Shown here: positions 9,322-15,197 of the stretch, one piece after another | Layout: each line of letters starts with the position of its first letter | Numbering within the stretch: position 1 is the stretch's first letter | Source: Bacteroidota bacterium | Lineage (GTDB): Bacteria > Bacteroidota > Bacteroidia > NS11-12g > UBA955 | Assembly: GCA_947496065.1 (NCBI GenBank) | Contig: CANMBF010000024.1 | Location: 1 to 39,914 of the forward strand | Direction: 5' to 3' | Length of the DNA: 39,914 nucleotides | The notes under the pieces: model-generated | Told to the model about the DNA's origin: nothing | The model's database searches: none | The model's input: the letters and a program-made list of their open reading frames with translations, nothing else | Position numbers and translations under genes: made by a program

Positions 9322-10047
9322 TTAATCAATTGTCCATTGCTTTGCCATTGCCCTAGCCATTCCTTCAAATGTTTTACTTCTCATTGTTCTTCGCTCTTCA
9401 GGGGATTTGGCCTTTACAAAAGCATCTGAGTACCATTTTGGCTGACTTTTCCCACTTTTAAAATATATTCTTTCACCTTCATCCACAATTTCTGTTGGAA
9501 CTAATTTTGGTAAGTTTTTTAACCATAGGCAAGTTGTTTTACGAGCCCTATCCCCAAACATAAAAGGCTGCACAATCTGATCAGGTTTGCGAAACCTTGT
9601 ACTAATAATGCCAATTGGATTTTCTATAACTATTTTTTCAATAGGGGCATTGGCTAACGCAATAAAAAATTTAACTGCTTCCTCTCTATGCTCTGCTCTA
9701 TACGGATAATCGGGATGTCGACCCCTTTTAGCAATTGGCAATAGTTTGTCCTTTGGGTCATAGTACCACTTAGCACCACTTACTGCTAAATAAGTACATG
9801 GAGGATGTGCTATCATTATATCCCAGTTGTTTTCCAATTTTACTTTCTCTCCGTTCTGCAATATACCACCTTTGTTTTCAATTACTTCAAAAACATCCAT
9901 ATTAAAATGAAATTCGGGATGACCTCCACTGCATTTTAATAAATCACAACTATAGGCGTTATGCCCTAGAAGCCTTAATTCCCGAGTAACTGCTTGACTT
10001 TCCTCGCAAGCTACAAGTATGTTTAGTTTTTTATTTTTTACGCTCAT
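9322..10047 (-). CDS. Compact C5-methyltransferase-like protein (HPPC type, no target recognition domain)
   Basis: A 241-residue protein of a family often met in phages and annotated as DNA cytosine methylase-like. The SAM-binding start is altered: 'LVACEESQ' (11-18) instead of FxGxGG, then an acidic 'CDL' (34-36). Motif IV is present as 'HPPC' (81-84), with Cys84 in the place of the catalytic cysteine, and 'IENP' (141-144) replaces the usual ENV. 'TTCLWLKNLPKLVPT' (171-185) is a typical family tail. It has no room for a target recognition domain, so either it modifies DNA without strict sequence choice, needs a partner, or is not a DNA methylase at all (inference). It overlaps the true methyltransferase gene by 17 bases and begins with nearly the same eight residues (MSxKNKKL). 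Confidence 0.8.
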   Translation of the reverse strand: MSVKNKKLNILVACEESQAVTRELRLLGHNAYSCDLLKCSGGHPEFHFNMDVFEVIENKGGILQNGEKVKLENNWDIMIAHPPCTYLAVSGAKWYYDPKDKLLPIAKRGRHPDYPYRAEHREEAVKFFIALANAPIEKIVIENPIGIISTRFRKPDQIVQPFMFGDRARKTTCLWLKNLPKLVPTEIVDEGERIYFKSGKSQPKWYSDAFVKAKSPEERRTMRSKTFEGMARAMAKQWTID

Positions 10048-11296
10048 TTTTTGAAATTATTTTTGATATTGACTCCGCAATATTTCTTGCCATTTCTGGC
10101 GGTACAGCATTTCCAATCATTTTAAAACAAAATCCTTGGCCTCCAAGAAATTCAAAATCATGTGGAAATGATTGCAGTAGGGCAGCCTCTTTAACTGTAA
10201 TTGATCTACTTTGCTCAATATCGGGATGAATAAACATTAAGCCATCCTTATACAGGTGGGCAACGATAGTTGGTGAAGGCTTATCCCATTCTAAATTTCT
10301 ATATTTAGCATGGTTCGAACTTTTCCCCATTAATTGATTATAAAATCCAATTTTTTCTTCCATTGTTACTCGATTTAAATTATTTTTAAGCCAATGTTTA
10401 AATGTTGAAACATCCCTATCATTATGAAATCGAGGTTCGTGATGCTTTACTTTTTTATTTCCAATAAGTGAATGTGAAATATTTTTCCCATTCAGTTTAG
10501 ATTGACTTTCTAAAGGCTGGTATTTTGGTAGGTGTGAGATGGCATCCTTTACATTAACAGGTTTGATTTTTTTTGTTAATTGATTAATTTCACTGTAAAG
10601 TACTTCTAATTCTAATTTTGAATTCTTATCTACACCAATTATAATAACTCTATTTCTCTTTTGAGGTACCCCTAAGTCGGATGCTGCGTAAATTGATTTC
10701 TTCAATAAATCGGGAGTTCTTATTTCATAACCGATGGCTTGAAAAGCTTCGTAGATTCTTTCTGTTACTAATTTTCCACCAGGTTCGGCACTTAATAAGC
10801 CCGGGACATTTTCAAAAACAAAAATATCAGGTTTAAATTCATCTACAACTTTTACAAAACTTTCAAAAAGATAGTTTCTGTAATCATCCTTCATTGAATT
10901 TTTATCTTGGGCTCTGCCTGCAATTGAATATGCTTGACATGGCGGTCCACCAATTATCAAATTTACTTTTTGCTTGCCAATTAAACCTCTTAAGCCCTTT
11001 TTAACAATTTCATTATGATTTGTAGAAGAATATAATTTTGTTGACTCTTCACTCCAATTTCCATTAATTAATTCTTCAGTCTTTTGAATATCAAAATGTA
11101 CAACTCTTTTGAATGCATCATCTTCATCATGATTCCATTTAGTATTTAATCTATGACGCAGGGTATTTACCATTGGAATTTCCCATTCTACATGCGCTAA
11201 TGCATCGTACTGGTTTGTTTGAAGAAAACCTTCACTTAGTCCACCACATCCTGCAAATAAATCTATAAAAGTTAATTTTTTATTTTTTTCACTCAT
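10031..11296 (-). CDS. DNA (cytosine-5-)-methyltransferase of the restriction-modification island
   Basis: A 421-residue classical C5 DNA methyltransferase, first gene of the operon. Motif I 'DLFAGCGG' (12-19) binds SAM; 'GGPPCQ' holds the catalytic Cys120; 'ENV' is at 162-164; 'QKRNRVIIIG' (212-221) is motif VIII; a target recognition region follows (about 230-370), and 'GNAVPPEMA' near residue 400 is motif X. It would methylate a specific cytosine in the host's own DNA, protecting it from the operon's nuclease. The recognition sequence cannot be read from the gene. ATG at 11296 is followed at once by the conserved motif-I region, so no longer start is needed. Upstream, at about 92 bases, lies a perfect palindrome overlapping a promoter-like box. 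Intact. Confidence 0.95.
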   Translation of the reverse strand: MSEKNKKLTFIDLFAGCGGLSEGFLQTNQYDALAHVEWEIPMVNTLRHRLNTKWNHDEDDAFKRVVHFDIQKTEELINGNWSEESTKLYSSTNHNEIVKKGLRGLIGKQKVNLIIGGPPCQAYSIAGRAQDKNSMKDDYRNYLFESFVKVVDEFKPDIFVFENVPGLLSAEPGGKLVTERIYEAFQAIGYEIRTPDLLKKSIYAASDLGVPQKRNRVIIIGVDKNSKLELEVLYSEINQLTKKIKPVNVKDAISHLPKYQPLESQSKLNGKNISHSLIGNKKVKHHEPRFHNDRDVSTFKHWLKNNLNRVTMEEKIGFYNQLMGKSSNHAKYRNLEWDKPSPTIVAHLYKDGLMFIHPDIEQSRSITVKEAALLQSFPHDFEFLGGQGFCFKMIGNAVPPEMARNIAESISKIISKNERKK

Positions 11297-11387
11297 GTAA
11301 TCTTGGAATTTTAATCATCTTAATTTCATTTTACGGAGGAATATTGGCAAATAAACCTTGTTTTAAAATGATTGTATAATGATTTCA

Positions 11388-11404
11388 TTAACTTTCAAAG
11401 TTAA
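11388..11404 (-). promoter_or_regulatory. Palindrome with promoter-like box upstream of the restriction operon
   Basis: TTAACTTT-C-AAAGTTAA is a perfect inverted repeat with 8-bp arms. Read on the minus strand it contains TAACTTTG (11396-11403), an exact match to the Bacteroidota -7 consensus TAnnTTTG, pointing at the methyltransferase gene. A TTG at 11419-11421 is only 15 bases upstream instead of about 19, so the promoter match is imperfect. A repressor bound here could control the operon; the regulator is unknown. Confidence 0.4.
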
Positions 11405-11526
11405 TTGTTTAGCCTTATCAATTAGAAATACCCATGAGTATTTTATAAACAACTTTATAGAGTTTGTTCAATAATTTTTGAATTTAATCACAAGATCATT
11501 AGTGCCTAAATTACTTTTTAATAAAA

Positions 11527-11742
11527 CTACATTCTACCATCCTCTACCTCAATCACATCAAGATGACTTACACAATAATCTGAAAAAATAGAATCGAAGA
11601 GTTCTTTTTTAAAATCAGAACTACCGAGCAAGATTGTTGAGAAAACTTCAATTCTATCGGCAGGAGATAAAGTATTTAAACATTCATCGTCACGAAAAAA
11701 AGCCAAAAAGTCTTCTCGGGTTATTGTATTTGTTGTGCTCAT
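11527..11742 (-). CDS. Small acidic hypothetical protein
   Basis: A 71-residue ORF starting at ATG 11742 (M-S-T-T-N-T...). A longer frame from TTG 11793 is less likely because its first part is a perfect inverted repeat. The product is acidic, with no helix-turn-helix, metal site, signal peptide or membrane segment that I recognise. It precedes the six-gene restriction operon on the same strand by 230 bases but is separated from it by the palindrome/promoter at 11388-11404, so it is probably not co-transcribed from the operon promoter. It might be a small accessory or regulatory protein of the island, or simply an unrelated orphan. Function unknown. Confidence 0.45.
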   Translation of the reverse strand: MSTTNTITREDFLAFFRDDECLNTLSPADRIEVFSTILLGSSDFKKELFDSIFSDYCVSHLDVIEVEDGRM

Positions 11743-11765
11743 ATTTTTATGAAAATTTAGAATGA

Positions 11766-11793
11766 TTGTTAAATTGTCGTCGAAATTTAACAA
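11766..11793 (-). promoter_or_regulatory. Perfect 10-bp inverted repeat before the small acidic ORF
   Basis: TTGTTAAATT (11766-11775) and AATTTAACAA (11784-11793) are exact inverse complements separated by 8 bases. The repeat ends 24 bases upstream of the ATG at 11742. It could be an operator or an mRNA hairpin; there is no T run, so it does not look like a terminator. Confidence 0.45.
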
Positions 11794-11843
11794 TGTTTAC
11801 TTAAATATCAATCCTTCAATCCTACAATTTAAAAATTCAAAAA

Positions 11844-11987
11844 TTATTTCCTCAACCCCTCATACATCCCCTTAAAAACAGGCGTTTCCAATGCATTCTG
11901 TTCACCTTGTTTAATCACATAACCTGTGAGCGATTCTATTTCGGTATGGGGTTTATGGTTTTGGTAATCGAAGGGCAGAGGATATTT
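11844..11987 (-). pseudogene. panE: panE-like fragment: C-terminus of 2-dehydropantoate 2-reductase
   Basis: On the minus strand an open frame of 47 codons ends in TAA at 11844-11846. It has no start codon. Its residues include 'HKPHTEIESLTGYVIKQGE' followed by 'LETPVFKGMYEGLRK', the expected C-terminal signature of ketopantoate reductase (ApbA_C domain: TE...LxGYV...G......TP......Y). The N-terminal Rossmann domain and most of the protein are missing; upstream sequence loses similarity within a few codons and the palindromic repeat begins about 60 bases further. The remnant implies that an ancestral panE stood here and was deleted or interrupted when accessory DNA arrived. Identification is by motif recognition only. 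Confidence 0.6.
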
Positions 11988-12046
11988 TATGATTGAAAGA
12001 TTTTTTGATTTTAAAATTTTGAGATTTATGTGTTAAGACATTAGCT

Positions 12047-12072
12047 AAAAAACATACCGATTGGTATTTTTT
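12047..12072. repeat. Palindromic dispersed repeat, copy 1
   Basis: An A-run, then C-ATACCGATTGGTAT, then a T-run. The core ATACC-GATT-GGTAT is a perfect 5-bp inverted repeat. The T run merges with the stop codon of the winged-helix gene at 12071, so on the minus strand it could act as a small terminator. The identical core recurs at 12727 and 14900 in the same orientation. Confidence 0.8.
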
Positions 12073-12589
12073 ATTTCCCTAAGATGCGCAATTTAAGTTC
12101 CTTCATTGCCAATTCTCTTTCTCTTGCCTTTCCAACGCGTATGGCATCAATCAATGCCAATAATTGATATAGATTCTCGTCTTTTCTAGCCGCTTCAACT
12201 ACCGATTTATAGAGCGGTATAATGCTCTGCCCTCTTAAATTCCCTTTGGCAGATGGCCATACGTAATGCTCTTCGCTTTTTATATACTTATTCAAAGGAG
12301 GTGCCGAATGAGCAGTAGCAATCCCTCTTACTATTGCACCTGGTTGCTGAGGAAATACATATTTAATGCCGTATTCTATAAATTCAAGCAATGCCAACTT
12401 ACTTACTTTTTTACCAACTGAATCTAATAAGCCTGCATATTTTGAACGCACCAATGATTTACTCACTTCAGACTGACTAATGCCCAAATCTTCAGCTAAA
12501 GTATTTTGAAGCCATGCCGCATCTCCTAAAGCAATCATTTTTAGTAAAATTACAATGTCCTGCGGACTAATAACTTGTTGTTGTACCAT
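12071..12589 (-). CDS. Winged-helix/HTH protein, probable autoregulated DNA-binding protein
   Basis: A 172-residue protein from the ATG at 12589 ('MVQQQVISPQD...'). The ATG at 12625 is rejected because the extra codons run through a 24-bp palindrome. Residues about 12-70 form an HTH of MarR/ArsR-like layout ('TLAEDLGISQSEVSKSL' is the recognition region). The C-terminal half carries a conserved pattern ('AHSAPPLN', 'VWPSAKGNLRGQSIIPLYKS', 'LLALIDAIRVGKARERELA') that I recall from small proteins encoded next to nucleotidyltransferase-like genes; no family name comes to mind. Here the next gene upstream is the AbiEi/AbiEii pair, which fits that memory loosely, but they are 0.4 kb apart and separated by repeats. 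Likely represses its own promoter (two matching operators). Specific function unknown. Confidence 0.7.
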   Translation of the reverse strand: MVQQQVISPQDIVILLKMIALGDAAWLQNTLAEDLGISQSEVSKSLVRSKYAGLLDSVGKKVSKLALLEFIEYGIKYVFPQQPGAIVRGIATAHSAPPLNKYIKSEEHYVWPSAKGNLRGQSIIPLYKSVVEAARKDENLYQLLALIDAIRVGKARERELAMKELKLRILGK

Positions 12590-12603
12590 CGTATTTTTAT
12601 TAA

Positions 12604-12627
12604 TATTCCATATTCGAATATGCAATA
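12604..12627 (-). promoter_or_regulatory. Operator 1 of the winged-helix gene
   Basis: A 24-bp near-palindrome centred on a perfect 14-bp core, CATATTCGAATATG (12609-12622), flanked by TATTC... and ...CAATA. It ends 15 bases before the preferred ATG at 12589. A related palindrome lies about 50 bases upstream. Confidence 0.55.
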
Positions 12628-12675
12628 ATACGATATTAATAATTAAAAATCAAGTATTAATGATAAAATATTCTG

Positions 12676-12692
12676 TATTCCGATATGGAATA
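12676..12692 (-). promoter_or_regulatory. Operator 2 of the winged-helix gene
   Basis: TATTCCGATATGGAATA: inverted arms TATTCC / GGAATA around a 5-base centre. It shares the TATTCCnATA half-site with operator 1, suggesting two sites for one dimeric regulator, most simply the product of the adjacent gene. Confidence 0.5.
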
Positions 12693-12726
12693 ATTGTGTA
12701 TTGAAATTATTATTTCGTTACTTTCT

Positions 12727-12988
12727 AAAAACATACCGATTGGTATTTTTTTAATGTTGTGAGGTATAAATCAAGGTTTGGGGTAAAGAAAGATAACCAC
12801 AAAGAGCGCAAAGAAAATACACACAAAGATCACAAAGGGAAATCCATGTATTGCTTGCAATAAAGCGCACAAAGGTCTTCCTTTATAAAAGTTCTTTTCT
12901 TCTTACATTAAAATTCTTTGTGTTCTTTGTGGGGTTCTAGCTTAGTGTTCTTGGTGGTTAAAAATACGCACACTGTCATAAAAAAAAA
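12727..12988. repeat. Composite repeat A (palindrome copy 2 plus CACAAAG-type element)
   Basis: Fills most of the gap 12590-13033. It begins with palindromic repeat copy 2 (12727-12752), then about 40 bases resembling composite repeat B, then an element built from CACAAAG/CTTTGTG units: arms CCACAAAGAGCGCAAAGAA (12797-12815) and TTCTTTGTGTTCTTTGTGG (12914-12932) are inverse complements at 17 of 19 positions, and ATTGCTTGCAATAAAG (12850-12865) is exact in copy B. It ends with TTCTTGGTGGTTAAAAATAC and '...TCATAAAAAAA'. No gene. Such CACAAAG-rich intergenic elements are common in Bacteroidota genomes. Confidence 0.75.
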
Positions 12989-13033
12989 TTTTAAAATTTT
13001 AAAATCAAAAAATCTTAAAATGATTTGTGTTCT

Positions 13034-13882
13034 TTATTTCAGATCTAGTTTTTTGAAATGTCGTTGAATTTCTCTTTCTACTTGGTCGAAGTTGGGTAAA
13101 TCTTTTATTTGATCGCGCATGGAGCTTTGCCAACGGCCTCTGTATTGCGGAATTCTTTCTGCTAATTTCTTTTGAAAATCCGCATGCTTTAATCCTTTGC
13201 TTTCACATTTTATTTTAAATTCATTCAGATAAAATTCTAACGCCATTTGATGTTGTTCCAACAGATACCAAATATCATAGAAATCGCGCGCTTGCATCCT
13301 TTGCATTACACTTCGCATCTTTTCAACTAAAACCTCTTCTAGGCTATAACAGAGCATTTGATAGGCTGCTAGGTCGGAATAGTTAATCAAAGCATTTTTT
13401 AATAAAGGTTCAAAAACCAATTGTTCATTTTTCGAAATATCGATTTTCACATTTTTATTGTTTCCTTGTCCACCCAATGGGCCAACATAACTGATATAAA
13501 AGTTAATGCCACCATCTTGGTGTTCGTTATTATCGATAATTGCAAGCGGAATATTCGCTTCTTCTCTGATCCATTCAAATGTTTCATTAAACCACTCAAA
13601 GATTTGGGCATTTGTGATTTGATTTTCTGAAATTTCTTTTATGGTAAATGCATCTGATTTATCTATGCCAATGAGCGTAAAGTCTAAGTCTTCAGAAAAT
13701 CGATAATCATCAAAATAGATTTTCTTTAAAACCGTTCCGCCTTTAAATACGAGTGTTTTGGAAAGGTGATCATGTTTTGCTATGCCTTTTAATAGCCATG
13801 AAAGAATATAATCCTTTTCAATTTGTTGATCACGCACGCCAAGTGCATATGCTTTTTGTTGAAGTTCTCCAGGTGTTATCAT
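13034..13882 (-). CDS. abiEii: AbiEii/AbiGii-type nucleotidyltransferase toxin
   Basis: A 282-residue protein of the AbiEii toxin family (PF08843, DNA polymerase beta-like nucleotidyltransferase fold). Visible motifs are 'EKDY' (22-25), 'KGGTVLKK' (47-54), the nucleotide-binding GG[T/S]...K loop, and 'SEDLDF' (63-68), the metal-binding DxD pair; the helical C-terminal half contains 'MQARDFYDIWYLL'. Known: AbiE is a type IV toxin-antitoxin system giving abortive phage infection; related toxins (MenT) transfer nucleotides to tRNA acceptor ends. The gene overlaps the antitoxin gene by 4 bases (ATGA), the classic AbiE arrangement with the antitoxin first. Catalytic residues are intact. ATG start at 13882. 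Confidence 0.9.
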   Translation of the reverse strand: MITPGELQQKAYALGVRDQQIEKDYILSWLLKGIAKHDHLSKTLVFKGGTVLKKIYFDDYRFSEDLDFTLIGIDKSDAFTIKEISENQITNAQIFEWFNETFEWIREEANIPLAIIDNNEHQDGGINFYISYVGPLGGQGNNKNVKIDISKNEQLVFEPLLKNALINYSDLAAYQMLCYSLEEVLVEKMRSVMQRMQARDFYDIWYLLEQHQMALEFYLNEFKIKCESKGLKHADFQKKLAERIPQYRGRWQSSMRDQIKDLPNFDQVEREIQRHFKKLDLK

Positions 13883-14700
13883 GAATAAATAGCAGATTGA
13901 ATGGTTTCAGTTTCTAAATTTTGCATTATACTCCAGCGGCTAATGTACTTGCCAAGTTTTGGTAATTCTGTGTCGAGTAATATATACGATGCTGATTTAA
14001 GTTTCTTCAAATCTTCGATAATAGGGGTCTTAATATTCAGAATTTCCAACAGAAATCCGAGTCTTTTGATGACCGCTTGTGAATCGAATAGAATTGCATA
14101 ATCCAAAAGTTTTTTGAATTTTATTTTGTCTTTGGATGTATATATAGCTTTTGCTATTTCAACAATTCCACCCGCATATTCAGGTTTAAATAAGCAATCA
14201 ATAATGGTTTTTTCTAAGTCAGAACAAATAACCTTGGTGTAGCTATCAATCCATATTTTTTGAGTTCCAAAAAAATGTTTCTCGTTGTGATAAATAAATT
14301 GAAATTGTACATCTTTAATTTGAATTTCAGATGGCTTCACTTGCTTTGATACAACAATTTGTTCCTTTAACGAGGGTTGTGTAATGAGGTTGTGCAATTG
14401 CAAAGCTGAGTAATAACCAACATAATGTTGTGCCTCGTTTACTAAGTATTTTGTAATAAGGTGCCAATCGGGCATAAATGTTTCGGCATCTACATGGTGA
14501 GGAATAATATAATAGACCCCATTTTTTAAGCGCATTAACAAACCGCGTTTTGTCATGTCACTCAGCAATTCACGGAGTGTGCCTTCCTTTGCTTTAGGCA
14601 CTGCCTGTGTTGCATCATTATAGTCAAAACAATTTTTATTTTGTCCATAAAAAAAAGAAAGCAGTTGGTTGGATTTAGTTGAAATATTTTTACTATACAT
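13879..14700 (-). CDS. abiEi: AbiEi-family antitoxin (winged-helix)
   Basis: A 273-residue protein from ATG 14700 ('MYSKNISTKS...'). The longer frame from 14757 is rejected because a promoter -7 box and an operator-like palindrome lie inside it. The N-terminal winged helix (about 1-80: 'LRELLSDMTKRGLLMRLKNGVYYII') is typical of AbiEi_4/AbiEi antitoxins; the region '...VGYYSALQLHNL...' and the following antitoxin domain ('TKVICSDLEKTIIDCL') match the family. Known role: binds its own promoter to repress the operon and neutralises the AbiEii toxin. Its stop overlaps the toxin start. Predicted cytoplasmic. Confidence 0.88.
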   Translation of the reverse strand: MYSKNISTKSNQLLSFFYGQNKNCFDYNDATQAVPKAKEGTLRELLSDMTKRGLLMRLKNGVYYIIPHHVDAETFMPDWHLITKYLVNEAQHYVGYYSALQLHNLITQPSLKEQIVVSKQVKPSEIQIKDVQFQFIYHNEKHFFGTQKIWIDSYTKVICSDLEKTIIDCLFKPEYAGGIVEIAKAIYTSKDKIKFKKLLDYAILFDSQAVIKRLGFLLEILNIKTPIIEDLKKLKSASYILLDTELPKLGKYISRWSIMQNLETETIQSAIYS

Positions 14701-14709
14701 AGTATTAAT

Positions 14710-14757
14710 ATCAGGATTAGCCTGATAACAAAGATACAAAAAATAATTTAAATTCAA
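14710..14757 (-). promoter_or_regulatory. AbiE operon promoter and operator
   Basis: On the minus strand: TTG at 14755-14757, 18 bases, then TATCTTTG at 14729-14736 (consensus TAnnTTTG), followed at once by the perfect inverted repeat ATCAGG-ATTAG-CCTGAT (14710-14726, plus-strand reading), then ATG at 14700. A palindrome overlapping the transcription start is what an autorepressing AbiEi antitoxin would need. It also fixes the antitoxin start at 14700. Confidence 0.65.
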
Positions 14758-14899
14758 ATAATGGCTTCAAATAATTATAATATATAGCTTATTTGTCAGC
14801 TTATAGCTGATAAAATAGATATTAAGTATAATTAAATCAATTTATTATTATATTTTATGATTTTGAGATTTTTAAATTTATTATTTAAGCAACTAGCTG

Positions 14900-15140
14900 A
14901 AAAACATACCGATTGGTATTTTTTAATATTATGTATTCTAAATATAGGTTTAGGATTTTAAGATTTAACCACACCGCGAAGCAGCATTGCTTGCAATAAA
15001 GGGCACAAAGGTGGAAGCACACAGAGAGCACAGAGATTTAATCACAAATGAATGGCGATTTTTAAAAAATTCTTTGTGTTCTAAGTGGGTATTCTCTTAG
15101 TGTTCTTGGTGGTTAAAAATACCCAGGCTATCATAAAAAA
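14900..15140. repeat. Composite repeat B (palindrome copy 3 plus CACAAAG-type element)
   Basis: Fills most of the gap 14758-15197. Palindromic repeat copy 3 (14900-14924) is followed by a diverged copy of the same element seen at 12727-12988, in the same order: AGGTTT..., AACCAC..., ATTGCTTGCAATAAAG (14986-15001), TTCTTTGTGTTCT (15070-15082), CTTAGTGTTCTTGGTGGTT and 'TCATAAAAAAA'. The two copies bracket the AbiE pair. No gene is present. From 14758 to 14899 I see only AT-rich DNA. Confidence 0.75.
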
Positions 15141-15173
15141 ACCTCGTACAATTATTTATGCAAGGTTTTTTTT
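15135..15173 (-). terminator. Terminator of maeB (possibly bidirectional)
   Basis: Arms AAAAAAACCT (15135-15144) and AGGTTTTTTT (15163-15172) pair around an 18-base region that can extend the stem further. It lies 25 bases beyond the maeB stop on the minus strand and has a T run on both strands. Confidence 0.75.
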
Positions 15174-15197
15174 GTATTTAAAAAATCTTAAATGCTT

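Noticed and set aside
9322-11296. Idea that the small methylase-like gene is a simple duplicate or split half of the main methyltransferase
   Set aside because: Both proteins carry their own motif I and motif IV regions and belong to different families; only the first eight residues resemble each other.
12047-12072. Treating the palindromic repeat simply as an ordinary terminator
   Set aside because: The stem is only 5 bp, and the loop plus flanks are conserved across three copies, two of which are not directly after a gene end; a dispersed repeat explains it better, though a terminator role for copy 1 remains possible.
13879-14757. Longer AbiEi reading frame from 14757
   Set aside because: A promoter -7 box and an operator palindrome lie between 14710 and 14757, so the extra 19 codons are probably upstream of the transcription start.
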